Part shown: positions 9,787 to 18,240 of the stretch, piece by piece
Layout: every line of letters starts with the position of its first letter
How positions within the stretch are numbered: position 1 is the stretch's first letter
Assembly (NCBI GenBank): GCA_017539025.1
Contig: JAFYHT010000020.1
Location: forward strand, 23,684-87,683
DNA: 64,000 bases
Direction of reading: 5' to 3'
Origin: Erysipelotrichaceae bacterium
GTDB lineage: Bacteria > Bacillota_I > Bacilli_A > Erysipelotrichales > Erysipelotrichaceae
Program-made: the position numbers and the translations under genes
Notes under the pieces: model-generated
Told to the model about the DNA's origin: nothing
The model's input: only the letters and a program-made list of their open reading frames with translations
The model's database searches: none

Positions 9787-10326
9787 CTACTCCTTGAATA
9801 TCACATATTTTTCCAAAGGAAACAGAACAAGTACCTGGAAGATCCCGGCTGCACTAGCAGCGATCGTCCTGGCAAGAAATGCCAAAGATCCTTTCATAAA
9901 GAAAGCAGTGATCCTGCCCTGGATCCACGTCGATACAAAGATCAGCGTGATCAGCACGATAAAATATAGCACTATCCCTCTTCTGTTTCCCCGTTTCTTG
10001 AAAACAGTTTTCCTGTTGATGAAATACCCGTAGATATTGGCGATCAGATTGGAAAAGAAAAACGGCAATACATAAGCCCATGTGACGACGCCATCGACCA
10101 CATATCTGCTTTGTTTGTCAAACAATACACTAGGATCAAAAAATGATCTCAGAAGCACAGGCAGTTTCTGATCAAAACCGTTGAGCACAAAAGGCAGAAG
10201 ATTCGCCAAAACCAGCTGTACAAAAGAAATACTGTAGCCGGCCAGATTGAATTTGACGAATTGCCATAGAGAACTGTTTCCATATTTTTCATCCAGTTTT
10301 TCCAGTATCTTCATATCCAATACCAT
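9787..10326 (-). CDS. GtrA-family membrane protein
   Basis: About 179 residues with four hydrophobic segments. FVKFNLAGYSISFVQL near the N-terminus and SNLIANIYGYFINRKTVFK in the middle are typical of the GtrA/DPMS family, whose members help move polyprenyl-linked sugars across the membrane. It is in an operon with the glycosyltransferase at 8479-9783. Two tandem ATGs (10329 and 10326) follow a TATAAT by two and five bases, and no ribosome site is visible, so this start is uncertain; MKILEKL (10311) is an alternative. Confidence 0.75.
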   Translation of the reverse strand: MVLDMKILEKLDEKYGNSSLWQFVKFNLAGYSISFVQLVLANLLPFVLNGFDQKLPVLLRSFFDPSVLFDKQSRYVVDGVVTWAYVLPFFFSNLIANIYGYFINRKTVFKKRGNRRGIVLYFIVLITLIFVSTWIQGRITAFFMKGSLAFLARTIAASAAGIFQVLVLFPLEKYVIFKE

Positions 10327-10360
10327 CATTTATTATAGTTCCATATGGAAATGAAAGCAC

Positions 10361-10382
10361 AAAAAAAGGAAGCTCAGCCTCC
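10361..10382 (-). terminator. Terminator downstream of the 64-residue membrane protein gene
   Basis: On the minus strand GGAGGC-TGA-GCTTCC (one G-T pair) is followed by TTTTTTT. Confidence 0.65.
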
Positions 10383-10400
10383 CGTGTGACTCGCTTGGTT

Positions 10401-10595
10401 TTACTTCTTCGTCACCATCTGAACACCCTGAATCAGGATCACCAGAAGTAACGGTGTCAACATATCCTGGCTCATTGAAAAATGATAAGGCACCTTTGTG
10501 ATAAGAGTGCACCACAGGAAGTCCAGGACATTCCATACAGCGATAAAACCGACGATAGTGATCAGCAACGCTTTAAAATCAACTTTGTTTTTCAT
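10401..10595 (-). CDS. Small membrane protein, unknown function
   Basis: 64 residues with two hydrophobic segments (LLITIVGFIAVWNVLDFLW and MLTPLLLVILIQGVQMV) joined by a short polar loop. AAGGAAA lies 7 bases before the ATG and a terminator follows, so the gene looks real. I do not recognise the family. It stands alone between the gapA terminator and the GtrA-glycosyltransferase operon. Confidence 0.65.
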   Translation of the reverse strand: MKNKVDFKALLITIVGFIAVWNVLDFLWCTLITKVPYHFSMSQDMLTPLLLVILIQGVQMVTKK

Positions 10596-10648
10596 AACTT
10601 ATTTTCCTTTGCTTATAAACTAATGATAGTCCTACAGAACATAAAAAT

Positions 10649-10682
10649 AAAGATGGATGGATCTAATATCCACCCATCTTTA
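10649..10682 (-). terminator. gapA terminator
   Basis: AAAGATGG...CCATCTTT with an inner TGGAT/ATCCA stem and a 5-base loop; on the minus strand the stem is followed by TTTATTTTTATG. It lies about 30 bases after the gapA stop; an additional small hairpin (ATCGTT/AACGAT) lies between. Confidence 0.75.
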
Positions 10683-10710
10683 CATCATTAGAACGATCGT
10701 TGAATAACGA

Positions 10711-11781
10711 TTAACCTAATTCAGCGAAGTACTTGATCGTTCTTACCATCTGTGATGTGTAAGAGTTTTCGTTATCGTACCAAGAAACAACCTGTACCAG
10801 GAAAGAACCGTCGCCCATAGGAGCAACCATTGTCTGGTTAGCATCGAACAGCGAACCGAATCTCATACCGATGATATCGGAAGAAACGAGTTTTTCAGTA
10901 GTGTAGCCAAATGATTCATTCGCATGAGCCTTCATAGCTTCGTTGATGCCTTCAACAGTTACGTCAGCGCCCTTGACAACAGCGTGAAGGATTGTTGTAG
11001 AACCGGTAACAGTCGGAACTCTCTGTGCAGCACCGATGAGCTTGCCGTTGAGTTCAGGGATTACCAGACCGATAGCCTTTGCAGCACCTGTTGAGTTAGG
11101 AACGATGTTAGCAGCACCAGCTCTTGCTCTCTGCAGATCGCCTTTTCTGTGCGGTCCGTCTAAGATCATCTGATCGCCTGTGTAAGCATGAACAGTTGTC
11201 ATGATACCAGACTGGATCGGAGCATAGTCGTTAAGAGCCTGAGTCATAGGTGCCAGACAGTTAGTTGTACAAGAAGCAGCAGAGATGATCTTGTCTTCTT
11301 TTGTCAGAGTCTGATGGTTGACATTGTAAACAATTGTCGGAAGGTCATTGCCTGCAGGAGCAGAAATGACAACTTTCTTAGCACCAGCATCCAGGTGAGC
11401 CTGTGCCTTTGCCTTTGAAGTATAGAAGCCTGTGCACTCTAATACGACATCAACATCTAATTCACCCCAAGGTAAATCAGCTGCTTTTGGCATAGCATAG
11501 ATAGTGATTTCCTTGCCATCAACAGTGATGGAACCAGGAACCTTTACAGTCTTGCCGTCTTCTTCCAGTTCAGGTTCTTTTGAAGAAACTGTGTGAAGGT
11601 TCTCGCCAAACTTACCGCAGTATCCACCCTGAGCAGAGTCATACTTTAATAAATTTGCCAACATTTTTGGGCTTGTTAAATCGTTGATTGCAACAACTTC
11701 ATAGCCCTCAGCACCGAACATCTGACGGAAAGCTAATCTACCGATACGTCCGAAGCCATTAATCGCAACTTTTACTGCCAT
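10711..11781 (-). CDS. gapA: Glyceraldehyde-3-phosphate dehydrogenase (type I)
   Basis: 356 residues. The NAD-binding [14 protein letters not shown], catalytic [12 protein letters not shown] (active-site Cys), HAYTGDQ (with catalytic His nearby), RRAGAAN-like [10 protein letters not shown] and [11 protein letters not shown] are all present. It is about 20 residues longer than the usual enzyme because of an insertion around residues 65-90 ([14 protein letters not shown]), a variant seen in some bacterial and protist enzymes. It oxidises glyceraldehyde 3-phosphate to 1,3-bisphosphoglycerate in glycolysis and is also the exit for triose from the uronate pathway encoded further on. Good ribosome site AGGAGG; single-gene transcript with its own promoter and terminator. 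Confidence 0.97.
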   Translation of the reverse strand: MAVKVAINGFGRIGRLAFRQMFGAEGYEVVAINDLTSPKMLANLLKYDSAQGGYCGKFGENLHTVSSKEPELEEDGKTVKVPGSITVDGKEITIYAMPKAADLPWGELDVDVVLECTGFYTSKAKAQAHLDAGAKKVVISAPAGNDLPTIVYNVNHQTLTKEDKIISAASCTTNCLAPMTQALNDYAPIQSGIMTTVHAYTGDQMILDGPHRKGDLQRARAGAANIVPNSTGAAKAIGLVIPELNGKLIGAAQRVPTVTGSTTILHAVVKGADVTVEGINEAMKAHANESFGYTTEKLVSSDIIGMRFGSLFDANQTMVAPMGDGSFLVQVVSWYDNENSYTSQMVRTIKYFAELG

Positions 11782-11818
11782 AATTAAATTTTTCCTCCTA
11801 TTTTATGACTACATTTAT

Positions 11819-11861
11819 ATTATAAGGTTTTTCCTATGATTTTGTATAAGATTTGATACAA
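11819..11861 (-). promoter_or_regulatory. gapA promoter with overlapping 20-bp palindrome
   Basis: On the minus strand -10 TATAAT (11824-11819) and a -35 of TATACA (11848-11843) are 18 bases apart. The -35 is inside TTGTATAAGATTTGATACAA (11842-11861, plus strand), whose six outer base pairs on each side are perfectly symmetric. This position suits a repressor operator. Confidence 0.6.
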
Positions 11862-11870
11862 AAAGAACTA

Positions 11871-11899
11871 AAAAGGAAGGATTATGATACCTTCCTTTT
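11871..11899 (-). terminator. Terminator of the lipoprotein gene
   Basis: AAAAGGAAGG (11871-11880) pairs perfectly with CCTTCCTTTT (11890-11899) around a 9-base loop; on the minus strand TTTTTAGTTCTTTTT follows. Confidence 0.8.
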
Positions 11900-11911
11900 C
11901 ATACAAAATAA

Positions 11912-12724
11912 CTATTTGACTGTAATCGATGTGATGTGCGGATTTGCGCCGTTGTACCAGTATAAAAAACCTTCCAGATCGACGACATCACCGATGTTGA
12001 GAGCCTCTGCAGCCTCGTATACATCAGAACCATCATAAGCCAGATAAGATTCAACTGTGAAGTTGTAAACCTGACCATCTACAGAAACGTTGAAGTAGAT
12101 ATCGCTGCCTGGCGTACCTGATCCATCCCAGTTGTAAAGGAATGCAACTTCGCTGCCATCAGCTGCTGTTGAAGGCTCAACTGTCATACCGGAGAACTTG
12201 ACCAGCTTGTTCATCTTGTCAGCGAGTTCATCCTTGCCTAATAAAGCAGTGACATCTTCTGCATCCGCAAGCCATGTGTCGGAATCAAGGACTGTAACTG
12301 TCGCATAAGAGATCTCAACTTCGCCAGACCACTCGGATTTCGTACCCTTGACCTGGACCTTTGCGCCGGTTCCCTTGCCTACCCAACCATCGGAATAGTC
12401 GGTAGAAACAACGACCTTGGCAAAATCATCTTCGGAAATGTTGACATCCTCGCCCTTACCATCGCAATAAACGAAGTAAGCGCCGTCAGGATCTGCAACA
12501 TAGAGCTTTGCGCCGTTCCAGTAAGACTGAGCAGCCTGAACGAAACCTTCGATCACGACCTCTGAATCAAGTGCAGCTGCAGCGTATTCCGCATAGGTCA
12601 TGACACCCTCAGACTTTTCGCTTGGATCAAACGCAGGAGCTGGAGCTACTTCTTCCTTCTTTGCACAGCCTGCCAGAGACAGGATCATGCATAAAGCGAA
12701 TAAAACTGTAAGTAATTTTTTCAT
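11912..12724 (-). CDS. Lipoprotein with possible OB-fold repeats, function unknown
   Basis: 270 residues. The N-terminus is a lipoprotein signal peptide with lipobox LSLAGC, so it is anchored outside the membrane. The mature part shows two similar beta-rich stretches (DSEVVIEGFVQAAQSYW and DKMNKLVKFSGMTVEP) with the look of OB-type domains; this is a reading of the pattern and not a firm match. It is acidic and has no catalytic motif that I recognise. It is 53 bases downstream of the sugar-binding protein gene at 12778 and could be part of that operon. Ribosome site AGGAGG. Confidence 0.7.
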   Translation of the reverse strand: MKKLLTVLFALCMILSLAGCAKKEEVAPAPAFDPSEKSEGVMTYAEYAAAALDSEVVIEGFVQAAQSYWNGAKLYVADPDGAYFVYCDGKGEDVNISEDDFAKVVVSTDYSDGWVGKGTGAKVQVKGTKSEWSGEVEISYATVTVLDSDTWLADAEDVTALLGKDELADKMNKLVKFSGMTVEPSTAADGSEVAFLYNWDGSGTPGSDIYFNVSVDGQVYNFTVESYLAYDGSDVYEAAEALNIGDVVDLEGFLYWYNGANPHITSITVK

Positions 12725-12777
12725 CTTTTTTCCCTCCTAGAGAACAATATTATGATAACACAGATATTTTATGGCTA

Positions 12778-14352
12778 CTATTTTGAACCCTTTGCCATAT
12801 TCTTGAAATAATAGATTCCGATACAGATCCAGGCAAAGCCCAGCGACATCAGTAAAGCCTTCGCTGTTGAAGGAAGCGGACCCAGATCGCCGCCTGTCGA
12901 TACTGCAGAACTCTGATCCAGATGATAGAGCGATGTGACCTTTTCATATAAGTTTGTGAAATACGCATCATCGATCGTCTCATTCCTTCTTGCGGAACGA
13001 CATGCGTTCTCGATCAGAGAACCTGCTGCATCTCTCAAAGATGCAGAACCGTTGAATACCGATGTGACGAAAGTATCGGAAACATGATCGATCAATAGTT
13101 TTGAAGCCTCGATCTTGACTTCATAGTGTTCCTTTTCATCGTATGGCGCATTCAGATAATCCTGATACACCGGATCATTCTGTGCTTTATATGTAACAGG
13201 CGCATAGCCTTCCGTTTCACTGTATGCGATCTGAACATCATTGGAGATCAGATATTGCGCAAATAACCACGAAGCCAATACCTCTTGCGGATCACTCTTG
13301 TTGAAGATACACAAAGACGGACCCTGAGAGATCATCTTCATGTTTCCTTCATCAAACTGCGGTATCGGAAGGACTGCTGTTTCAAAATCCACCAGCTGAT
13401 CTTCCGGAATATCCAGAAGCGGAGCCTTGGAACCCATCCAGGTTGCGCCAGCCGTGGAATCGATCGCAAAGATGCACTGTCCTGCATTCAAGAAGTTTGC
13501 CGGATAGGAAGAGATCTTGAACGTTGAGAACGCACCTGTCTTGGCATGTTTACTGATCTCATACAAGAGATCCTTTGTCGTATCGTTGAAGATCAGGATG
13601 TTTCCGTCATCATCGGAATACTCCCCATCGATCTGTTTCAACATACAGATCATCATATTGTCAGTTGACTTATAGATGAATGGGATCATGACCTTCTGAT
13701 CGTTGACCAGATAGTTGCCATCACCATCCATTGCCAATGCAGCTTCCGAGATCTCGAAGATCTCATCCCAGCTGATGACATCCTTTAATTCATAACCCAG
13801 CTTTTCCACATAGGTCTTATTGACATACAAAGCCTCAGTAGAACGCATGAAAGGAAGTGCGTAGTAATCCCCGCTGATGATACATTCATCCAGGAATTCC
13901 TTTACTACCTCATCCTTTTTCGGCGCATCAAACTTCACTTCACTTCCGCCCAAGCCGTATCTTTCATCTTCCAGTAATTCATTGAGACAGACGACAGTAT
14001 TGCTTCCGGTCATATATGTCGCAATGTGGTCAGGATAAGTGATACAGACATTTGGTGTCGTATTGGTCGAAATATTGGTGATGACATCGTTGTAGATACG
14101 CGAATAATCGGTATAGAGCTTCAGATTGACCTTGATATCAGGATAGATCTTCTCAAAATCCTCAATCGCCTTCTTATAGACATTGACCTGATTGATATTG
14201 GTATCGTTCTTTGCCCAGAAGCTGATCTCATAAGATCTGCTTTCATCAAATTCCTCAGGGATCACAAAAGCCGAACTGCCCTTTGAACCATGACAGCCGC
14301 ATAAACCCAAAACCATGAGAAGTGAAGCAAGAATCAATAATAACTTTCTCAT
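12778..14352 (-). CDS. Sugar ABC transporter substrate-binding lipoprotein with C-terminal membrane segment
   Basis: 524 residues. Lipobox LGLCGC near residue 19, then a family 1 extracellular solute-binding domain (EISFWAKNDTNINQVNVYKKAIEDFEK; ALYVNKTYVEKLGYE; GQCIFAIDSTAGATWMGS). Unusually, the C-terminus has a second hydrophobic segment (ALLMSLGFAWICIGIYYFKNM) followed by basic residues, so the protein would be tethered at both ends. It is the last gene of the ATPase-permease-permease-binding protein operon, whereas binding proteins usually come first. The solute is probably an oligosaccharide or glycerol phosphate by family; not determined. Ribosome site GAGGAGG. Confidence 0.88.
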   Translation of the reverse strand: MRKLLLILASLLMVLGLCGCHGSKGSSAFVIPEEFDESRSYEISFWAKNDTNINQVNVYKKAIEDFEKIYPDIKVNLKLYTDYSRIYNDVITNISTNTTPNVCITYPDHIATYMTGSNTVVCLNELLEDERYGLGGSEVKFDAPKKDEVVKEFLDECIISGDYYALPFMRSTEALYVNKTYVEKLGYELKDVISWDEIFEISEAALAMDGDGNYLVNDQKVMIPFIYKSTDNMMICMLKQIDGEYSDDDGNILIFNDTTKDLLYEISKHAKTGAFSTFKISSYPANFLNAGQCIFAIDSTAGATWMGSKAPLLDIPEDQLVDFETAVLPIPQFDEGNMKMISQGPSLCIFNKSDPQEVLASWLFAQYLISNDVQIAYSETEGYAPVTYKAQNDPVYQDYLNAPYDEKEHYEVKIEASKLLIDHVSDTFVTSVFNGSASLRDAAGSLIENACRSARRNETIDDAYFTNLYEKVTSLYHLDQSSAVSTGGDLGPLPSTAKALLMSLGFAWICIGIYYFKNMAKGSK

Positions 14353-15224
14353 CCCTTCGTACCTCCTCTGGAAACACCCTCCATGATCTTCTTATGGAAG
14401 ATTAAGAAGATGATGATCAGCGGAACGGAAATGACGACGACAGCCGCCATCATCGCCGGAATGTTTTCTCTGCCAAAACCGGATTCACGTATCGTCTGGA
14501 TACCGTTTGATACAAGGAAGTAATTCTCATCATCGGTGATCAGTCTAGGCCAGACATAAGAGTTCCAGCACTCAATGACTTTTAATATCAGAACAGTGAC
14601 GATCGTCGGCCTGCAGATCGGGATCATGACCTTCCAGAGATATTTAAAATCACTGGTTCCATCCACCTTTGCCGCCTTGTATAATTCTTCCGGGATCTGT
14701 TCAAAATTCTCTTTCAGCAGATAGATATAGAAGATACTTGTGATACTTGGCAAGATCAGACCCGCAAACGAGTTTCTTAAACCCGCATTGGTGATCGTAA
14801 CGAAATTGGTGATGATGACCAGTTCATTCGGGATCATCATCAATGATAAGAATAATGTAAATACGAGATCCTTCCCCTTGAATTCAAGCCTGGAGAAGGC
14901 AAATGCCGACAATACCACGACGACCATCATCAATGCTGTGGTGACCACAGTGAAGATGATCGTATTGGTGAAATACTTCGCCAGAGGCACCGCCGTAAAA
15001 GCCCGGATATAGTTCTCTATCGTCGGTGATAAAGTAAAGAACTGCGGGATATATTCACTGTTATAGGCACTGTAGGATTTAAGTGATGTCAGCAACATCC
15101 AATAGAATGGGAATAAAACGATGATCGCCCAGAAGATTAACAGCACAAAAATCGCTGTCGTCCACAGGATGTTTCTCACTTTACTCTTTTTTTCCAGTTG
15201 CCTGATCTGTTCTATTTCATTCAT
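14349..15224 (-). CDS. Sugar ABC transporter permease (CUT1, MalG/UgpE type)
   Basis: About 291 residues with six membrane segments. The conserved inner-membrane permease loop (EELYKAAKVDGTSDFKYLWKVMIPICRPT, about residue 195) is the EAA motif that contacts the ATPase. It forms a heterodimer with the product of 15229-16125. The end overlaps the start of the binding-protein gene by 4 bases (ATGA). I chose the ATG at 15224, just after the upstream stop codon; earlier in-frame starts (15245, or a TTG at 15260) overlap the upstream gene. Confidence 0.9.
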   Translation of the reverse strand: MNEIEQIRQLEKKSKVRNILWTTAIFVLLIFWAIIVLFPFYWMLLTSLKSYSAYNSEYIPQFFTLSPTIENYIRAFTAVPLAKYFTNTIIFTVVTTALMMVVVVLSAFAFSRLEFKGKDLVFTLFLSLMMIPNELVIITNFVTITNAGLRNSFAGLILPSITSIFYIYLLKENFEQIPEELYKAAKVDGTSDFKYLWKVMIPICRPTIVTVLILKVIECWNSYVWPRLITDDENYFLVSNGIQTIRESGFGRENIPAMMAAVVVISVPLIIIFLIFHKKIMEGVSRGGTKG

Positions 15225-15228
15225 AATC

Positions 15229-16125
15229 TTAACGGTAATGGACATTCCTTCTGGAAACAAGGAGATTGATGACAGTGATCGTCAAAACGATCGCAAACAG
15301 GATCAGCGCTGCCGCTGAAGCAAACGACGGATAACCTCCCGAATTTCCATACAACATATCATAGACATAACCGACGATCGTATTCATGCCTGCACCATTG
15401 AGATCGATCCCAAACAGTGCGACGACATCCGAATACGCCTTGAATGCGCCAATAAAACCGGTGATCACCAGGTAGAACAATGACGGTGATATCATCGGCA
15501 AAGTGATCTTGTAGAAGATGCGCCATTTAGAAGTACCATCTACTCTGGCGACATTGTAGTAATCCTTATTGACAGAAGCCAAAGCGGAAGTAAGTATCAG
15601 GATCTTGAAAGGCAATACCACCCAGATCGTATAGAAACACAGCACGAACATCTTTGCCCAATACGGTCCTTCGATGAAATCGATCGAAGAGATACCGAAA
15701 CTGTTCAACAGCAAGTTGATCAGCCCTTCCGAATAAGCCGTCTTCTTGAACAGGATCATGAATACCAGTCCAACTGCCAATGTATTGGTCACATAAGGCA
15801 AGAAGAAGATCGTCTGGAAGAGATCCTTGAACTTCTTCACTGAATTCAAAGCCAGCGATATCAGTAATGCGATCCCGGTAGATAACGGTACAGTAATAAT
15901 GACCAGGATAAAAGTATTCTTGATCGCCTGCATGAAATAAGGATCATGTAAGACATAGGAATAATTGTATAAGCCGATCCCCTGATAAGTCTGGGAAGCG
16001 AAATTATAGCCTTCCTCAAACGAATAGACGAAAACATCGATCAGAGGATAGACCATGAAAACGCCGATGAATATAAGTGCCGGCAAAAGGTATAGCCAAG
16101 CTTTCAGATTGTTGTTGCGACTCAT
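15229..16125 (-). CDS. Sugar ABC transporter permease (CUT1, MalF/UgpA type)
   Basis: 298 residues, six membrane segments, with the permease motif KDYYNVARVDGTSKWRIFYKITLPMISPS around residue 195. Partner of the permease at 14349-15224. The start codon overlaps the stop of the ATPase gene by 4 bases, indicating translational coupling in the order ATPase, permease, permease, binding protein. Confidence 0.92.
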   Translation of the reverse strand: MSRNNNLKAWLYLLPALIFIGVFMVYPLIDVFVYSFEEGYNFASQTYQGIGLYNYSYVLHDPYFMQAIKNTFILVIITVPLSTGIALLISLALNSVKKFKDLFQTIFFLPYVTNTLAVGLVFMILFKKTAYSEGLINLLLNSFGISSIDFIEGPYWAKMFVLCFYTIWVVLPFKILILTSALASVNKDYYNVARVDGTSKWRIFYKITLPMISPSLFYLVITGFIGAFKAYSDVVALFGIDLNGAGMNTIVGYVYDMLYGNSGGYPSFASAAALILFAIVLTITVINLLVSRRNVHYR

Positions 16126-17210
16126 CTGATCACTCTCTCATCTTCCTTTGAGAAGACATGAACTTTATATGGTTTCAATGAGAAACGGATGATGCCGTCT
16201 TCATGATTGAGTTTTTCATCCGCAGAAACGATGGCTCTGACATCCTCATCGGAAGTGCACTTTTCATTGTGACAGACGATACTGGTATCCCTGCCGGTCG
16301 TCTCAACTCGGTCAAAGACACATCTGAAAGGACCTTTTTCATCCGGAATGAAAGCCTCCGGACGGATACCGATGCTGACTTCCTGATCTTCTGCGTCCCT
16401 TTCGCCTACGACGTCTTCGCCGATATAGACCTTGTGATCTTTGATGTAACCGTCAAAGACGTTGATCGCCGGATTGCCTAAGAATCTGGCAACGAAAAGG
16501 TTGACCGGATCATTGTAAACTTCCTGTGGCTTGCCGATCTGTTGAAGGATGCCTGATTTCATGACGATGATCAGATCGGAGATCGACATCGCCTCTTCCT
16601 GGTCATGGGTGACGAAGATCGTCGTGATCCCCGTCTCTTTCTGTATCCTTCTGATCTGTTCTCTGGTCTGCAGTCTGAGTCTTGCATCCAGATTGCTTAA
16701 CGGCTCATCCAGAAGTAAAACTCCAGGAGTCTTGACCAAGGCTCTTGCGATCGCAACTCTTTGCTGCTGGCCACCGGAAAGCTCACTTGGCTTTCTGGCC
16801 ATCAGTTCATCGATAGATACGATCCTTGCCGCTTCCATCGCTCTTTTTTCCATCTCTTCCTTACTTAGCTTGTCTGCACCCTTCAGGTTCTGTAACGGGA
16901 ACAAAATGTTGTCCCTGACGCTCAGGTGGGGATATAAAGCATAGTTCTGGAAAACCATGCCGACACCTCTGTTTTCCGGAGGGAGATTGGTCACATCGAG
17001 ATCTCCGAAAAAGATCTTTCCGGAAGTCGGTGTTTCCAGACCGCAGATCAGATTCAAAGTCGTCGATTTGCCGCAACCCGATGGCCCTAAAAGACCTACG
17101 AGCTTGCCATCAGGGATCTCAAAATCAAAATCATTGACAGCGGTAACGATTTCGTTCTTATCACGCCTGGAGATAAATTTTTTTGTCAGATGTTCTAATA
17201 CGATCTTCAT
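16122..17210 (-). CDS. Sugar ABC transporter ATPase (UgpC/MsmK type)
   Basis: 362 residues. Walker A GPSGCGKST (about 41-49), signature LSGGQQQRVAIARAL, Walker B VLLLDEPLSNLDARLR, H-loop VTHDQEEAMS, and a C-terminal TOBE regulatory domain (about 240-362) as in CUT1 sugar importers. Energises the adjacent permease pair. First gene of a four-gene operon. Ribosome site AGAGGATC; a TATAAT lies about 25 bases before the ATG. Confidence 0.93.
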   Translation of the reverse strand: MKIVLEHLTKKFISRRDKNEIVTAVNDFDFEIPDGKLVGLLGPSGCGKSTTLNLICGLETPTSGKIFFGDLDVTNLPPENRGVGMVFQNYALYPHLSVRDNILFPLQNLKGADKLSKEEMEKRAMEAARIVSIDELMARKPSELSGGQQQRVAIARALVKTPGVLLLDEPLSNLDARLRLQTREQIRRIQKETGITTIFVTHDQEEAMSISDLIIVMKSGILQQIGKPQEVYNDPVNLFVARFLGNPAINVFDGYIKDHKVYIGEDVVGERDAEDQEVSIGIRPEAFIPDEKGPFRCVFDRVETTGRDTSIVCHNEKCTSDEDVRAIVSADEKLNHEDGIIRFSLKPYKVHVFSKEDERVIR

Positions 17211-17242
17211 AAATGATCCTCTTATTATTTAAATCCATTATA

Positions 17243-17272
17243 AAACAAAAAAACCTGCAATCATGCAGGTTT
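17243..17272 (-). terminator. trxB terminator
   Basis: AAACCTGC (17251-17258) pairs with GCAGGTTT (17265-17272), 6-base loop, followed on the minus strand by TTTTTTGTTTT. It ends the nrdG-nrdD-trxB transcript. Confidence 0.85.
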
Positions 17273-17281
17273 GATGTATCA

Positions 17282-18193
17282 CTATCGCAGATATGCGCAA
17301 GCCATGATCGCCGCATTGGCACCATCGGAACAGGCAGTAGCGACCTGACGCAGAGATTTTGTTCGACAATCCCCTGCCACAAAGATGTTGGCAGTCTTGG
17401 TCTTGCCATATTCGTCAGCACTGAAATAGCCTCTTTCATCGAGATCTGCCACGTTGACGAAATTGCCGTTGTCAGGGATCAGGCCGACAGCCAGGAAGAC
17501 GCCATCACAAGCAACAAAACGTTCGGTATCATTCTCCAGATATCTGACACCGATCAGCTTGCCATCACCCATTTCATAGGAAAGGACTTTTGTACCGGTA
17601 TGCGCTTCAAGCTTCGGATTTGAAAGGATCTGTTCCTGCAGTTTCTGTTCTGCAGAAAAGAACGGCAGATCCTGCAACATGATGACCTTGGAACAGATGT
17701 CCAGAAGATGGCCCGTCTCAACGAAAGCGGAATTGCCTCCGCCGACCATGACGACGGTCTTGTCCTTGTAGAAGTTGCCATCGCAGACTGCACAGAAATG
17801 AATGGACTTGCCAATGAGGGCTTCCTCATTCTCCAAACCCAAAGTGCGGTGTGTCGTTCCCGTTGCCAGGATGACTGTCTTGGATCTGATCGGTTCACCC
17901 ATATCCAGATAAGCGACCGTCTCATCGCCATCCGCTTCGATCTTCTTGACTTCATCAAAAGTCACTTCGCCACCCTGTTTCATGACCTGATTCAACATCA
18001 GATCACCAAACTCATCACCGGAGATCGATTCAAAACCCGGGATATTCTCTACTTTAGGAGAATTGACGATCTGTCCGCCGAAAACTGCCTTTTCAACAGT
18101 CATGACCGACTTGCCGTTTCTTAAGGCATATAATGCGGCTGTCAGACCCGCAGGTCCTCCACCGACTACCAGTACATCATAAATCTTTTCCAT
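17282..18193 (-). CDS. trxB: Thioredoxin reductase
   Basis: 303 residues. FAD-binding VGGGPAGLTAALYALRNG at the N-terminus, redox-active CAVCDG (about residues 134-139), NAD(P)-binding VVMVGGGNSAF, and the C-terminal FAD contact NIFVAGDCRTKSLRQVATACSDGA. It reduces thioredoxin-like proteins using NAD(P)H. It follows nrdD by 47 bases, and the nrdD product itself ends in a glutaredoxin-like CPKC domain, so this reductase may recycle that domain. Slightly shorter than the usual 310-320 residues, with all key motifs present. Ribosome site AGAGGACG. Confidence 0.92.
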   Translation of the reverse strand: MEKIYDVLVVGGGPAGLTAALYALRNGKSVMTVEKAVFGGQIVNSPKVENIPGFESISGDEFGDLMLNQVMKQGGEVTFDEVKKIEADGDETVAYLDMGEPIRSKTVILATGTTHRTLGLENEEALIGKSIHFCAVCDGNFYKDKTVVMVGGGNSAFVETGHLLDICSKVIMLQDLPFFSAEQKLQEQILSNPKLEAHTGTKVLSYEMGDGKLIGVRYLENDTERFVACDGVFLAVGLIPDNGNFVNVADLDERGYFSADEYGKTKTANIFVAGDCRTKSLRQVATACSDGANAAIMACAYLR

Positions 18194-18212
18194 ATTGCGT
18201 CCTCTGAGTTCA

Positions 18213-18232
18213 AAGCCCGCATCAGCGGGCTT
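18213..18232 (-). other. GC-rich hairpin between nrdD and trxB
   Basis: AAGCCCGC-TGAT-GCGGGCTT on the minus strand is a perfect 8-bp stem, but only TTTGAAC follows. The weak U tract suggests a partial terminator or mRNA-stabilising hairpin that lowers trxB expression relative to nrdD. Confidence 0.55.
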
Positions 18233-18240
18233 GAATGTTT

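Noticed and set aside
10333..10536. Minus-strand frame overlapping the 64-residue membrane protein
   Set aside because: It is a shadow in another frame; the membrane protein has the better ribosome site and composition.
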